Origin: Stichopus chloronotus
Lineage: Eukaryota > Echinodermata > Holothuroidea > Aspidochirotida > Stichopodidae
Reading direction: 5' to 3'
DNA length: 64,000 nucleotides
Assembly (NCBI GenBank): GCA_021234535.1
Contig: CM037833.1
Coordinates: 3,540,397 to 3,604,396 of the forward strand
Shown: piece by piece, positions 9,745-22,329 of the stretch
Position numbering within the stretch: position 1 is the first letter of the stretch
How the letters are laid out: the number at the start of each line of letters is the position of its first letter
Translations under genes and position numbers: made by a program
The notes under the pieces: model-generated
Database searches by the model: none
Seen by the model: only the letters and a program-made list of their open reading frames with translations
What the model was told of the DNA's origin: nothing

Positions 9745-10580
9745 CTAACACTCATACCTCAACATCCTGAAGGTACCATTTATGTATCATTGTCAAATTA
9801 TAGGTACCACTGAGTATCATTATACCAAATCATCAACACTATACAAGAAAATATGTAGGACTGCACAATTTTCAGAATTTCATAAACTAGAGCCCCAACA
9901 TTGCAGACTGTCCAAATACTGGTCAACATACCTGAGGGCAATAGAGAGTTTCAGTTAGCACAGTAACTGACACTGTCCAATTACTCTATTATCAATGCAC
10001 GGTAGGGAAATTTGAGATTTTTATGACAGTTTAAAGGGGCACTTTAACAGTAGAAAATGAGCTAATTTGCAGAATTCCATAAAATGGCCCATTGGGCCCA
10101 CATGGGGGTCTTCGACTAAAAATTCCTAAACACCCTGAAGGGACCAATAACTGAGCATCATTGTGACAAACCATCAACATTGTACAATATAATCTGTTGG
10201 ACAAGCATTTTGTAGGATTTCATAAAATGGACCATAGGGTCCAGATGGGACCTTAGACTGAAACTTCTTTGTACACCCCAAATGCACCACTCAGGAATTG
10301 CTGTGTCCAAGTTGAATATAAATCCATGGATGCATGTGTGTGAAGCAGCATTTCAAACAGAATTTCACATTATGGGTCATTGGGCCCACATGGGACCTTC
10401 GACCAAAAATTCCTGAACACCCCAAATATTCCACCACCTAGGGAACATTATGTCCGAGCTTCAAACAAATCCATGAAAGCATGTGGGAGGAGAAGCATTT
10501 TCAACAAGTGTGGACAGATAGATGGATAGACAGACGCTGCGTGATAGCAAAGGCTCACACCAGTATGCTAGTATGAGCTA
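9745..10580 (+). repeat. R1 family array, ~144-bp period
   Basis: A decayed tandem array. Anchor words like CTGAACACCCC recur at about 10126, 10270 and 10413 (steps of about 144). Between them lie ATAAAATGGCCCATTGGGCCC-type words and CATCAACATTGTACAA-type words. The array ends at about 10520-10580 with GGACAGATAGATGGATAGAC and a GTATGAGCTAAAAA tail. The same family lies inverted at 23460-24080. Confidence 0.75.
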
Positions 10581-10744
10581 AAAAGAGAAAATCAGTGTTT
10601 AGCAGGTGAATCGGCCACTAGTGTAGTTAGCTTAGACTTAGTCTAGAGATCAGCCTAGGCCTACATAAACCTAATTGCCTAGGAATAGGCTACTTTGCTT
10701 TGGTGAACAAGCCGGGGAATTGATAAGGGAACAGACCTCGGCTT

Positions 10745-10960
10745 AACATCTCAACGTCAACATGCATTGATTTCAATACAGGGCCTGCAAATGGGATTTG
10801 TAATAGTGTGTTGCAACCACATCTCACAGAGACCTAGTTCCGGTCACAGATTGTAAATAAGAGCCAAACATTCTTCAAAAATAAAACGGTAAGCAGAAGA
10901 ACATAATATGGCAATACAGCTATCTACCGTAAGGTAGCAAGCTTAAGCCTATAGCACTAG
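10745..10960 (+). repeat. Duplicated block A4 (partner 41085-41255)
   Basis: Matches 41085-41255 in order: GGGATTTGTAATAGT, then CACATCTCACAGAGACCTAG, then CAAACATTCTTCAA, then AAGGTAGCAA. Same orientation. Non-coding. Confidence 0.75.
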
Positions 10961-11089
10961 TGCTACTACGTAGGCTCACGTAATGATAACAATAACGGCT
11001 CGAAAGTGTCTGTGCATATTACGCTACATAACACAATTATAGCACTAGGTTGCTCCATATAGTCTAGGCTTAGTGTTCTCACAATTGGC

Positions 11090-11138
11090 AGGAATGCTCA
11101 AAGACATTACACACAGCGTAATGTCTTTGAGAATTCCT
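11090..11138. repeat. Short near-perfect hairpin
   Basis: Arms AGGAATGCTCAAAGACATTAC and its near-complement, 20 paired bases with one G/A mismatch, around a 7-nt loop (11111-11117). It is shorter than a usual microRNA precursor and may be a remnant of a foldback element. Confidence 0.7.
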
Positions 11139-11139
11139 G

Positions 11140-11660
11140 TTAAAGTTTTGGCTTAAGTTCAAAGGTGTTGTCTGCTGACCCGGATGCCGGCTCTATTGAT
11201 TTTTTACCAAGCAATCATATACTTTCACTAGGTTACTATAAGGGTGACATACTGCATTTTCATTAATGTTAATTCATAGGAACGGCCTTGCGACATTTTG
11301 TGTATGATGCTCAATTAGCTCTCAAGAAATGGTAGAAATCAAAATTTTGAGGCACAATTGACTGTCTCAAATATCAGCACTGAGATTTCACTGTATGTAC
11401 CATTACAATAATATTATGTTGAACAATGTGTTCTCAGGTAAGTCCTTACAAAGCCGTAAGTTAATTGGTGTAATAGTGCTCAAGATATGCTAGAACGTTG
11501 GGGCAAAACTGACCTTTTCTCTAGAAAGAAACAGGTAATTTCACTATCTTTACTATAAATGTGATATACCTTGAATATTATTTTTTCAGATAAGTCCGTG
11601 CAAAAATTTGCATTAAGTGCTCAAATATTTCTCAAGATATGCTGGAAATATAAATTTGGG
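11140..11660 (+). repeat. Duplicated block A5 (partner 42105-42660)
   Basis: Matches 42105-42660 in order. The best word is CATAGGAACGGCCTTGC, flanked by ACCAAGCAATCATA / ACCAAACAATCATA and by repeated phrases such as TCTCAAGATATGCTGGAAAT and AAATCAGCA. Both copies also contain internal repeats of the phrase TGTTCTCAGGTAAGT. Non-coding. Confidence 0.75.
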
Positions 11661-11669
11661 GCAAATATC

Positions 11670-14600
11670 GACTTTTTTCCCCTAAAAAATCAGCACATTT
11701 GATTAAACTCACCATACAACCGATACATCTTTGGCATATTGGCATCATGCGCAACCTTTAAGTTTACACTTAATTTGGATAGATGCGGACGCACACACAC
11801 ACACACAAACGCGCTCACACATCGGCATGGACACGTTTTCATACCACCCAACAGGACCGCCCGTACCCGTGGCAACTCTACCATGGGGAACCCTTGCGGT
11901 GTCGCTACTCATCAACTCCAAGCGTTTCCATAGCAACCGTTCTCCCATAGATGTATAGTACAATTGATAGCAAAACTAGCCAAGTGACTACGATATCTCA
12001 TCTCCCTCAACAGGGCGATGAGATAAGAAAAGAACTAGACCTAGAGGAAAACATACCAGAGTATAGAACAACGATTTACTGGACAAATGTATAGATTACT
12101 TTGATTCTGTTTTGGAACGCATGCAATGAATGAAATGAATATTCGAAGGTATATCTTGCCGCAGTAAAAAAAAAAATCTGTTAGTTCGATTGCAAAATAG
12201 TGATATGGACCTACTACACTTAAAACTTATTTATTTCCTTAAAAAAATATTCTCCCTTAGCAGGGGCACTTTGATTGGAAAGTTTCCTTAATTTCAAGGA
12301 TTTCTTTAGACTTAGGTCAGACATGGTTATGCCTAGGCAAGTAGGCCCACACTGCAATCTTCTGACAAACACTGTAAAAAAAGAGTAGCACTGAATTCAA
12401 GTAAACATGCCGGATTTTATGGCGTCATTTCAAGCGCTGCACACTAAGCACGCCACTTTCCTCATAATGCTCACTACTAAAATCCAGTGCTGAATACAGT
12501 TACAAAATGCAATATATTTCCGTACCACTCTGGAATTAAGTGAATATGACTTGAATTCTGGGTTTCAGATATTTTGTATATTCAGCTGATTAATGCTTGC
12601 CACCGAATTTTGTGCTGAGCTTTAACAATGCTGTGATTCCATGATGAAAGAATTGTGTATTATAACTGCTAGTCCACATAGGACAAGTAAGTGAATGAGA
12701 TAGATCCACTGTATGTTACTTGTTGGAATAACAGTAACAGTAAGTTAATAAGTATGAGTACAACTCCTCAAAGTTACCAACAATTATACTGAATTCACTT
12801 CAGACCTGTGTACGCATGCCAAGCACATAATCCTAAGTAATTATGTACTTACTTCAGAAATATTAGAGGTCTAAGTACAGGACAATTTTGAACATGTTCA
12901 GTCAACCATGCTTTATGAATTGATTTCATACTCAGTATGATTGTTGATCTTAATCAATTTACATTATCCCTTTTGAGTCCTAAATGTTTGAAGTGGAGTA
13001 TATCTTACGGTGGACCTTTAATCTCGTCAATATTTTCTATTTCCATTTGAGTTATTTATTTCAGTAGTAAACCGAGTTCAAGGATCCGTCAAGATGCGGT
13101 TAAAGAAAAATAAAAAGACAGCACTTACGACCTGCCAACTATCAGAGGCACCAGATGCACCAGTTACCAAGAGATTTCACGTAGAACGGTTATTTTTGCA
13201 TTTCACTTAGATCATTTTCAATGTTATCATATCAATAAATGTTTAAAACAAGAAATGGGAAGTTATGATACTAATTCAACGTCTCTGTTAATGTTGTGGG
13301 ATCTAAATACTGAAGACTGCCGATCAGTAAAACTGCCCAGAGCATTATAACCAAGGTTCTTGACAGATACTACTATATTGGAAACTTGATTTCATATCAA
13401 GAAGGAAGAAAAAACATCACTTAGTTGATAAGCTGATGATGACATAAACTTGCTAGTCAAGACTTGCCTTGCTGGTCTACTTTTTTACTCTAAAATCCTT
13501 CAATGTCGCTTTATGTTACCTTTACTACATTGTGAGCAAAACATTGAATATCTGCATATTAGCCAATTATAGTACAGTAGATCTATACAGGAGGGGGAAT
13601 TTCGGGTGTATGCCATCGTTTAGAAGTAACGAAAGCAGTTTTAGTAAAGAAATTTGTTAGAGCCAGTCCAGAAGCTGGCTGTCTATTGACACAAATCATA
13701 GTCAAACATAAACCCTTTCCCTTTATAGGCCTCTGACTGGTAGAATTCAATCAGAAGAGGAAGTTTGAATTCCTGAGCACTGAACTGCAGGAAGAGTGGG
13801 GTGGTCGAATGTGTGATGCCACCATGAAGCTGTTGATGGCCTACATCCGTCCTAATTGAGCTTGTACCCTGTTTCCAGGATTTTCATTTTGTAAGTGGTT
13901 ATAATACTTCACCATATTTCATCACCATGTTTAACCTAAATAGCTTGTTTATTTTAACGCCTTGTATGAGGGCACTGTCTGTAACAACTTGGCTACAATT
14001 CAAGCAAATTGTCATCTTGGTATTAATTGGGTTTAGAAAAACAGTGCAACTGTATGAGAGAATAACCCAAAGGCTAACCCCTAACCCTACATCTTACATT
14101 AAAATGGTTCTGATACATTTAAAGTTTCTAGGATTCTAAAACCTTGCCAGAAAGTATTGTACTCAAGAACCTACCGATTGAAACTATTACCTCTTCCAAA
14201 AAAAAAAAAAAAGAGGAAAATAGATAAGCAGACCAGTGTAAGTTGCATAAGTGTGTGTGCGATGCAGTATTTTATTGAAGGGACGCAAGTCTTAACCAAC
14301 TGCAACCTGGACATGGTCAGTAGAGTGTCAATTTGAATTATATAATTACATTACTATATGCATTAATTGTCAATAGGATGTATTTTACCATGATAGGGTT
14401 TGTTTGAGATCATGGACTCAGCACTCAAACTGTTGCAGGCACTTCAGAACGAAGTAGCAATTGTTCAGGGGGAAAGGAACCAAGTCCAATTTTTTATTGA
14501 CAATTTTCGAGGTGGGGACTTTTTTTTCTTACTTAGCATGCTAAACACCTTTATCAATTTTCCACGTCTCCACGACGGTTCATTAATACGTATAACAATG

Positions 14601-17220
14601 AGGACTCATTCTGAAATGACAAAAGCCTCTAATGTCTTCATCCAAAGAAGAGAGGGCCTTGGCTATTGCACTGTTCTGTTTTGCCCCTGTGACCCTCTTA
14701 CTTGTCCACTAACGTAATTCCTATCAACTGTAGACAGCCATAACACATCAAGTCTGAATAGTCCAAATGTAATTTTACTTAATAAGATGTTAAAGTGCAG
14801 AATTATAGGAAAATATATTTTTAGAGTCTAAAATAGTAAATCCCATTCATCCAACTCATCTTTGTGATTTATACAACTAACATTACCTGTTTAAGTGTTA
14901 TGTAACCTTGATAAGTTTACTGTTTTCATGCATAGCAGGTTGTATGGAGATAGGTGGTATAGTCGAGTCATCCCATAACAGTAACACAGTGATTAAATTT
15001 CCTGACAAGGTGCAATGGTTTTAAATACAAAATGGTAGGTAGCGGCAGTTTGAAAGAAATTAGAGTTATTGTGCGTAGTTGGAAATGATGACAGGTAGTG
15101 TCTGTTTCTGTTGAGTGTATTTAAACGCAAGTGCTGGGCATTGCACATGAGCTCGAGGTGTCTTCACCCATTACTGTCCAGTGTGGGTAGATCCCCAAAT
15201 AGCTAGGCAATTACGGTATTCTCTTTCTTTTCCCATGTGGATGTAGATTGACAATTTACAATTGTATAATAATATTTGTAACCATAAACAAAAAAAGGCT
15301 TCATGAAAAATTAACGACTTCAATAACGTTCTTGAGCTAACTTATCCAGCCATATATGGACAATTGCTGGGCATCTTGCAACAGCACATTCCACTTCAAG
15401 GGCACCAAATATCAATCATGCTGAAACAAGATGAAATTCCTTACGCAAGAGTCATAAGGCATTTTGATGGTCTTCAAAGTGTCTATACTTACTGAAAGTT
15501 CAACTGAGGAATATGGTATTTTCATTATCATTAATTTTATGTGCTACCTCAAGTGGAATGGTGGGGAAGTGGCGATATACTGTAAAACTGGTAGATTTGT
15601 GACGTTCACTTAATTCACGTAACATGGCTAATGCACTTGTCACTTTCAGTATCAGATCTAGCCGGGGACTGAGATGGGGCAGGGATATGTAGAAAATCTG
15701 TGTCCGCCATGCAAGGGAGTTATGAGGCAATTAGTGGGGATTTGCAGGCAGTTTGCAAGTGTCTTAAATGAAGCGTTCAATCAGTTGCATTTGTGTATTA
15801 CACCCCATCCTCTGCGTTTGTACACCTGGATGTCTGTAGCTTCAAGTACAGTCCGAGTACACATAGTACCATCCCCTCCCCCCCCCCAATAGTATCCTAT
15901 CACATGCCTTTCTAATCTCACTATGCCACAGCCCATAGCAACCAACACAAAGAAGGGAAAAATTAAACATGGATCAGTCTCATTTTACTTGTATGTCAGG
16001 AAGTACAAAAAAGTCTAAACTTCAACTGCTGGTTTCAGAGGGAGACCAAAGAAATAGAGTGCCACTGTAAAGACTTTTGCCCTGCCATCATCACATGAAG
16101 GTTGGGTCACCTCGGGTGAGGATAACAATTGAAAAGTGCCTTAAATGGAATGAGAATTAGAAGTTTAGAAAAAAGGTTGACACAAAATTTTTATTCAGGT
16201 TTCATTGTAACATTGGCATCATTGTAGTACAATACGAGTTGCAAAATAAGTAGTTAAACATAGCCTACATGAGACAGGGAAGTATTGTAATCACCTTCCA
16301 AGTATGTGCAGTTAAAAAAATTGCGAGTTTGAGGAAATCACTGTTTGTTCACTTTAGCAGTGATCATATGTATTTTGAATGCTTAAGATTGTTTGTTTTT
16401 TATGTCATGATTTTTTACCCATCATCGAAAAACGGATTACTTTTTATCCTTAATATGGAAGTAAATCACATTAACAAAGCTTTTGTTCCTTGCAGAATTT
16501 ATATCAAACGGATGCAAAGTTTAAAAAACAGTGGTAAAAATCTCTAATTTTATTTCTATTCATTTTATGCATACAAGCATTTTATGCTTAAGTGTTTACA
16601 AGACATTCATTAATTTTAATGACAACTTAAATTTGCACAAGTTTTCGTATTATTATCTTTTGTCTTGTCATTGGAGCCCCTACTACCAATTCCCTTGCAA
16701 AGAGCAATTCAACTGTAGGGAACACTGTTATTCTCTGTGATCTTTTGGGGTATTAAAAGATGTTTCAAGGGTTTGTGTAAATTACAATTTCAACACCGCG
16801 TCCATTAAGTGTTAACATCATTTTCAGAGTATATGCCAGTATGTTGTAAAGGGAGGGGGGATATTTAAAGTGAACTTGAGACCTATAAATATTACATCAG
16901 AAGCAACTCTGATTGATGACTTCCACATGGGGTCAGTGAGGGGATCAGTAACCTCTATTGTAGCGTCATTGGAGGGTTTGAAAGCTCTTGAGTATAGGTA
17001 TACCCCCAAAAAAGACATTCCATCTAAAAGCTTCAATAAATGTATGAGAAACCTGCCTCATCTGGATTGAGTACCATTTCAATTTTCCATGGTCAAGACA
17101 TCACAATTTGTTGCTGGACTGTTCTGTACTCTGTTGCAAGCCGGTAGATTAAACCGGAAAGCCAAAAGGCTTTGTGATTCCTTGCTACATGGTTATATTA
17201 CAACAAACATGAATTATTCA
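11670..17220. other. Long stretch with no recognised gene
   Basis: About 5.5 kb without a supported gene. It holds a CA-rich patch (11788-11810), a poly(C) run (15878-15887) and many short frames. Two small coding-like pieces stand out. At about 13766-13860 a plus frame reads KRKFEFLSTELQEEWGG before a stop; at about 14412-14520 a frame begins MDSALKLLQALQNEVAIVQG. Neither has convincing splice sites on both sides and neither is recognised. Confidence 0.45.
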
Positions 17221-17229
17221 CATGACAAG

Positions 17230-17340
17230 TATAAGATCAACTGCAGTTATTTTTCTTGATACACCACAAGCCTTTACCCCAAAATGACCTCGACATTTCA
17301 CGTCCACCAAAAGCAATAGGGATCACCTGCACAGGCCATA
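17230..17340. repeat. DR1-type repeat fragment
   Basis: One degraded unit of the TGACCTTTGACCT family: AAAATGACCTCGACATTTCA, then TCCACCAAAAGCAATAGGGA. Unit order matches the better copies at 22540-22600. Confidence 0.55.
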
Positions 17341-17384
17341 CAACCCACACATCAAGTACAGTATGAGTATGACATCAGTCAACA

Positions 17385-17950
17385 TTATCTCTGAGCTCCA
17401 AGAAACACACAGTAATCAATGCTGCTTCTAGTCTTGCCTGTTGTTAGTTGAATCAAATAACTCGACCTTACCTCATCTGAATTCAGGGTGTCTGCCATAT
17501 CTACCTCAAAATTCTTCATAAACGACCAGAATGTTCTTCGGTCTCCATCGTATGGTGGAATTTCTGCCATACGTAATTCCAACGCTAATTTGAAACTCGG
17601 TTTCCTCCTTTAACTTTTTCAATGCTTCCTCCCTCTCCTCAGTATAATGCTTTTGGCATTCCAACATCCAGCTTTCTGCTTGCTGAAATGCTTCATCAGA
17701 CAACAGCCCAGCCAGATCAGCATGAACCTCTTCCATTGCCTCAAATTGGCGCTCTGCCTTTTGCAAATTTTCCTTTATCAACTCTGCGATAATTTCTTCC
17801 TTGTTACAAGTAGCTTTTAACACACTCAAAGTCCTCGTAAGTTGACCCTAAGTTATGATTTCTCCTCAATATTTTTGCTTCCTCCATCATTTTTAAGAAA
17901 CCTTGTTCTGCTACCAGCTGTTCCACTGGATATTGATATTATCCAAATAA
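17385..17950 (-). pseudogene. BEL/Pao-like gag (DUF1759-type) relic
   Basis: Minus-strand pieces of a retroelement Gag. The upstream part (about 17829-17585) is acidic and coiled-coil-like, with a run of Glu/Lys and the phrase EAFQQAESWMLECQKHY. After a frame change near 17580 the reading continues as EIPPYDGDRRTFWSFMKNFE and then SSYLIQLTTGKTRSSI. This pattern (P-x-FDGD, aromatic FW-F, then YLIQ-T-G-A) is that of the DUF1759 Gag region of BEL/Pao-type elements. Another frame break lies near 17830, where similar acidic sequence continues upstream to about 17950. No pol is seen next to it. It is a broken fragment; whether from a retroelement or a gene that captured this domain is undecided. 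Confidence 0.6.
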
Positions 17951-18339
17951 ATGACAGAATGATGTTTTTTTTATTTTCTTCATTTTTTTCTAAACCCATG
18001 AATTAATGCCACCTTGTCTACCTGACCCCATGATCCCCCATATCAAGACTATCTCTCTGGACAACTTATCGGAGGGCCCTCACACTAGAAGTTACTCACT
18101 AAGTTACAAATGCAGTACTGTAGCCTTAAATCTGGAGCAAAAAGCCTCTGGTGACTTCAAATTACCTTTGAACTCCACTACAAACAAAAGAGATCATCTA
18201 CTTAATATGAGAAAATGTAGCCCATATGCTTTTCAAGTAATTTGTACGGTAGTTTATAATAACCACACTAATGGTGTTTAGGCTATTATTGTTTTATAGT
18301 GAAACATTATCCCTTCCTCTCTATTAATAAGCATTAAAT

Positions 18340-18605
18340 TTCACAGGGTCGTGAACCTGTTAATAACAGACAACCTTATCAAGTTTAAAACAAATCTGAT
18401 CTAGGAACTATGGCAGTTTTAACATTTTCTATGTTTTACCCCATAACCTCATTAATATGCAAGATTTGGACACCGTAAACAATAGGGATCATCTACTCAA
18501 TATGGGCAACCTACATGCCAAAAATGAAATTACTCAGAGTTACCCTTCTTGAGATAGAGGTATTACGTGCAACCGTCACACACACACACATACACACACA
18601 CGACA
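18340..18605. repeat. Degraded repeat with (CA)n tail
   Basis: Phrases of the DR1-type family (ACAATAGGGATCATCTACTCAATATGGG, split over 18480-18508, and GAGATAGAGGTATTACGTGC) followed by a CA repeat at 18578-18601. An older unit is visible upstream at about 18130-18200. Confidence 0.5.
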
Positions 18606-18689
18606 TCAGGACTGCATAGATTCCCATGCCTACGGCAAGGAATCAAACAGTAATTACCTATGACAGTATGACAGTGAAATGCTGGCGCA

Positions 18690-18985
18690 GAGGCTAGTTA
18701 GCTTGAAACCTGAGCCTTAGCAGAGAATAGGTTATTTCATATTTGTATTAAGTGACATGATTGAAGTAATATACCAAGGTCTCGTGCCATGTGCATTTGG
18801 TTTTCTTGAGGGTGGGGGGGGGGGGAGATTTGTAAGAACGTAGTCCAAAATTGCATTTTCATAAGTTTTGCAGTGCTGAAGGCCGAACGTGCTTTGTATT
18901 AGCTGTGTACACCAAATTCCCCTTACGGGTAGTTGACTGTTTCCTCAATCACTAAAAGTTGTTTACTGCAAAAGACGAACCCTGA
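18690..18985 (+). repeat. Duplicated block A6 (partner 45760-46100)
   Basis: Matches 45760-46100 in order: AGTTAG, AACCTGAGCC-like word, GTGCATTTGGTTTT / GCGCATTTGATTTT, GTTTTGCAGTG, then TACGGGTAGTTGAC. The G-rich tract is 12 G here (18814-18825) but interrupted in the partner. Non-coding. Confidence 0.75.
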
Positions 18986-19318
18986 AGTATTATATGCCTA
19001 AGACTACGTTCGCTATTTTCCCTCATGTTTCTCGATATTTTGGGCCAATTTTAAGACTTTGCTAACGAAGTTATATCAGATCCAGCTATACGTAAAATTG
19101 TGTTATTGTGTCGAGTCGTGCATGCGTTCGGCAGTGGCAAATTCAACCTGAAAGTCAAAGAACTTTGTGACTCTTTGCACAATACCAAAATGAAAAACAA
19201 ATGCAACACAAGAGGGCAATCCACAGAGTTGCATCTTACCCCTATCGTTGTCCATAATCATTTGCTGTTTTACACGTATATATTATAGTCGATCGAGAGT
19301 TTGACTGAACACCCAACG

Positions 19319-19352
19319 CTTTACATTATACGCGTTTTTGCTTTTCCTGAGC
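19319..19352 (-). repeat. Fragment of short element E (~90 bp family)
   Basis: On the minus strand this reads CTCAAACCGGCTCAGGAAAA followed by GCAAAAACGCG, the core of a short interspersed sequence also found at 37070-37117, 41821-41910 and 49116-49190. Confidence 0.65.
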
Positions 19353-19449
19353 CGGTTTGAGTACGTGCATAGTACACAGGTACACGTAGCTAGACGCAGC
19401 ACACTCGGCCATGGATGTGTAGATCGCAAGTGTTGTGTTAATGCAACAG

Positions 19450-19465
19450 TAATGCGCGCGCATTA
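19450..19465. repeat. Perfect 16-bp palindrome
   Basis: TAATGCGCGCGCATTA is its own reverse complement. Function unknown; it could bind a dimeric protein or be chance. Confidence 0.9.
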
Positions 19466-19469
19466 AAGT

Positions 19470-20630
19470 ACATATTCGGCATGGATATCGCGTCTGCGCC
19501 AAATTAATTCTTTAATTGGTAATAGTTCTCAGAAACACGTCACAATCATTTGCATTACTTAATTTCTTTTCCCGCCAAAATGCACTGTAAACCACTCGAT
19601 TCCTTGGCTACTGTATACACGAAATGTAAAAGCAAAAATATACTGAGATATGGGTATTACCAAAAGAATGTAAAATGACAACTTATTAGATAATATCACT
19701 CATTAAGTCACACTGTCGCACCTTGTACTTGTAGAACCTACCCTACTGTATTATGGCCCTATTTACCTATGACGTCACCGATCAATTGGACAACACATAT
19801 AAAAAGGTACCTAACGACAAAGTTTGAACGTCATTAGACTTAATGTCAAAAGGCAACACAATTTTAAAGCATTTCGCCGATTAAAAAATTGACCTGTGAG
19901 TTCTGCGGTCTACGAGGAGTTGCAAACAAATTTTTCGGTGTATTGGACCTTTGACCTCAACACACACAAACATAACTTTCGTATAAAATCTTGTATGCTG
20001 GTGTTGTGTGTGCAGGTGATTAGGAAATACAGCACTTACATGACCTGTAACTTTTACTTTGTGATTCATTGGCTTTGCGGTGTAGGAGCTGCAGACGCAA
20101 ACTTTTCGGTATCACACCTAAACTTTACCTTTGAGTTATGGGCACAAACGTTTGAAATTGAAATTGTCTTCTGCACACACACAGGCAAACACATCTTCAC
20201 ATATCTCATCCCGAACATAACATCTATAAGGATGAGATAAAAATGATAACCACATTCTGTATCACTTATGACAATTGTAGTAAAGAAGGATGGCGTTTCT
20301 TTACCAAGGTATTTTCTAAATCGTGACGGAGTTGCTGGTAAATTCTCTCAAGGCTAAGAAAACGTGATAAGAGGTGTGATAAGTGGTTGTCTGGCGAGGG
20401 CTTAGAAAATGGACGACCAACTTGTCCGAGCACATTACCCTTCGTGAGATTTCGTGTTTACAAGCCAAGGCGTTAGATACACACAGGCACACACACGTCA
20501 TCACCATCGCATAGAAAGTGTGACGCCATTGCCACATGAAATTTTATGAGGTAAAATGATCAGACTTGTTACTGGTACGTGTCAAAAAATTAATGCCTAT
20601 CCAAAGCAAACGAATAAGTTGCATACCTTT
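19470..20630. other. Non-coding spacer
   Basis: No gene recognised. Several CA-rich patches and the phrase GATGAGATAAAAATG (20231, again near 23312) suggest dispersed repeats. Frames here are mirrored on both strands. Confidence 0.45.
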
Positions 20631-20639
20631 AGCAGTCCA

Positions 20640-21190
20640 GTAAAACAAATTTGGTCAGTTGCTGCAAAAGGAGACATCCATGAAGTAGAATAGCCGACTA
20701 CACTAATACAAATTAAAAAGACAGAAAATCTTGACGTAGATTTTATGGAAGTTTTCGTAGAATTCTATAACGTTTTGTAAAATTCTATGAAAAACATGCA
20801 AAATGCTGGTACCTGAGGATTTTTTTTTTTATGACGGTCCCTCTAGACAGTGGTTACATGAAACTAGTCCATGTTACTGTTTACAAGTACGACATACGAT
20901 CAGAAACACAAACTAATCAAAACATATTTTTTGAGAACCACAAGGCGGTATCAATAACATTTTCCCTAAAACTCAAATTGGATTTCTTCTGTTTATGGAA
21001 ATTGTTCTCTCCCTGTTACAACACCATTACCGTTGACAAAGACAAAGGTAGCTTAGCATTAGCATAAGCTTAGCATGTAAGTCAGTGTGACTTACAAACA
21101 ACAAAGTGTAAACTGCAAATTGTATTGGGATTTCGTCTTCCCTAACACATACAAAAGACAAATGGAATGCAGTTTACTGTGAACAATTAC
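20640..21190 (+). repeat. Duplicated block A7 (partner 46600-47310)
   Basis: Matches 46600-47310 in order: CATCCATGAAGTAG, ACTACACTAATACAAA, GGTCCCTCTA, ACATGAAACTAGTCC / ACATGGAACTAGTCC, GCGGTATCAATAACA, and at the end ACACATACAAAAGACAA / ACACATACAAAAAGCAA followed by GTGGAATGC-type words. Non-coding in both. Confidence 0.8.
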
Positions 21191-21884
21191 ACACAGTCTT
21201 CAGAAAAGCTCCCCTACCTGCAACCACCCAACCAGACAGAAATTCCCGCAAAATGTGACTTTCCACGTAAATGTGACTGTGACGGTACAGTAATGCCAAT
21301 AGTGAATTATGATACAAACTGGATACACAGCAGCGCAGCACATGGTAAGGTTGTTGGAAAAGTTGGATGGTGTTCCTTGGTGTAGGAGGCAATTTAAGCG
21401 GATAGAGCGAAAAATTAGGCAAGGTGTCCAGAAACCTGTTCAATGGTCCCAGTAGGGTCCAAGAACAAAGCCATGGTAGAGGTCCAGGGGAGAAGACCCT
21501 GAAGTTGAGGGAATATAAAGGCTTTGCTTCAAAGAAATATTTCCCTTCATAGAACCCCCTTTTATGGTAAACTGGGGATTAAGATACTGAAACTCACTGC
21601 ACAGGTACAGTGCAGAACAGCTTTTGGTTTCGATGAAATCGTAATCTTTGAAATCAAGCGGCGGTGTATGAGTAAATGTGTGTGACGCTTACCTTGTAAA
21701 CACGATATCTCAAGAAGGGTTGAGGGTCAACTTGTGAAAACGTTGTAGACATGATTTCAAGAAAGGAAGACTCTGCAGATCCCATATTTAATATAAAGCA
21801 CAGGGAGCTTGTGACTCACTGATATTATGTCCGATTCACAAAAAAATATTCAGAATCGGATCATCGAAACCACAATGCATTTGT

Positions 21885-22112
21885 GCACGTGGTAATTTTT
21901 GAAAATTTGGTGGAATTGTAGCAGTATTTAGTCGCATTATTTCTTTACATTTTTCCACTCTCAAAATCATAAGTTGCCAAATCATAATATCATATCGTCA
22001 AATAGTTTATCGACGAAAAGGATAAACTATTTGACGATATGATATTATGATTTGGCAACCTATGACTAAATACTGCTACAGTTCCACCAAATTTTCAAAA
22101 ATTACCACGTGC
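21885..22112. repeat. Long imperfect inverted repeat (hairpin)
   Basis: Left arm 21885-22011 and right arm 22021-22112 are reverse complements around a 9-nt spacer (22012-22020). About 92 bp pair with only a handful of mismatches; the left arm carries one extra block of about 35 nt (around 21934-21970) absent from the right arm. The outer ends read GCACGTGG / CCACGTGC and pairing stops exactly there. It may be a foldback transposon, a MITE, or a source of double-stranded RNA. Confidence 0.9.
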
Positions 22113-22329
22113 TGATGTTGAAAAAGAAGGATGGTGTTTCTTCGTGTAGTTAGGAGTAACTCTCTAACATTAAAAAGGCCTTTCGAAGCTCTGTCAATGT
22201 TTGATTTATTAACAGCTTTAAAATGACAGGACAAATTCCCTCCTTAAAGTAAAAAAAAAAACAGAATGCGCAAATGCAATGCAAGCTGGACAAGCTTGAG
22301 ATATGTCCAAGCTATTGTGAGATACTGTG

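Noticed and set aside
13650..13680. AGCCAG ... CTGGCT mini-hairpin
   Set aside because: Only 6-8 paired bases; expected by chance in 64 kb.
14066..14084. CTAACCCCTAACCCTA, telomere-like
   Set aside because: Only about two and a half units, one of them imperfect; too short to call an interstitial telomere.
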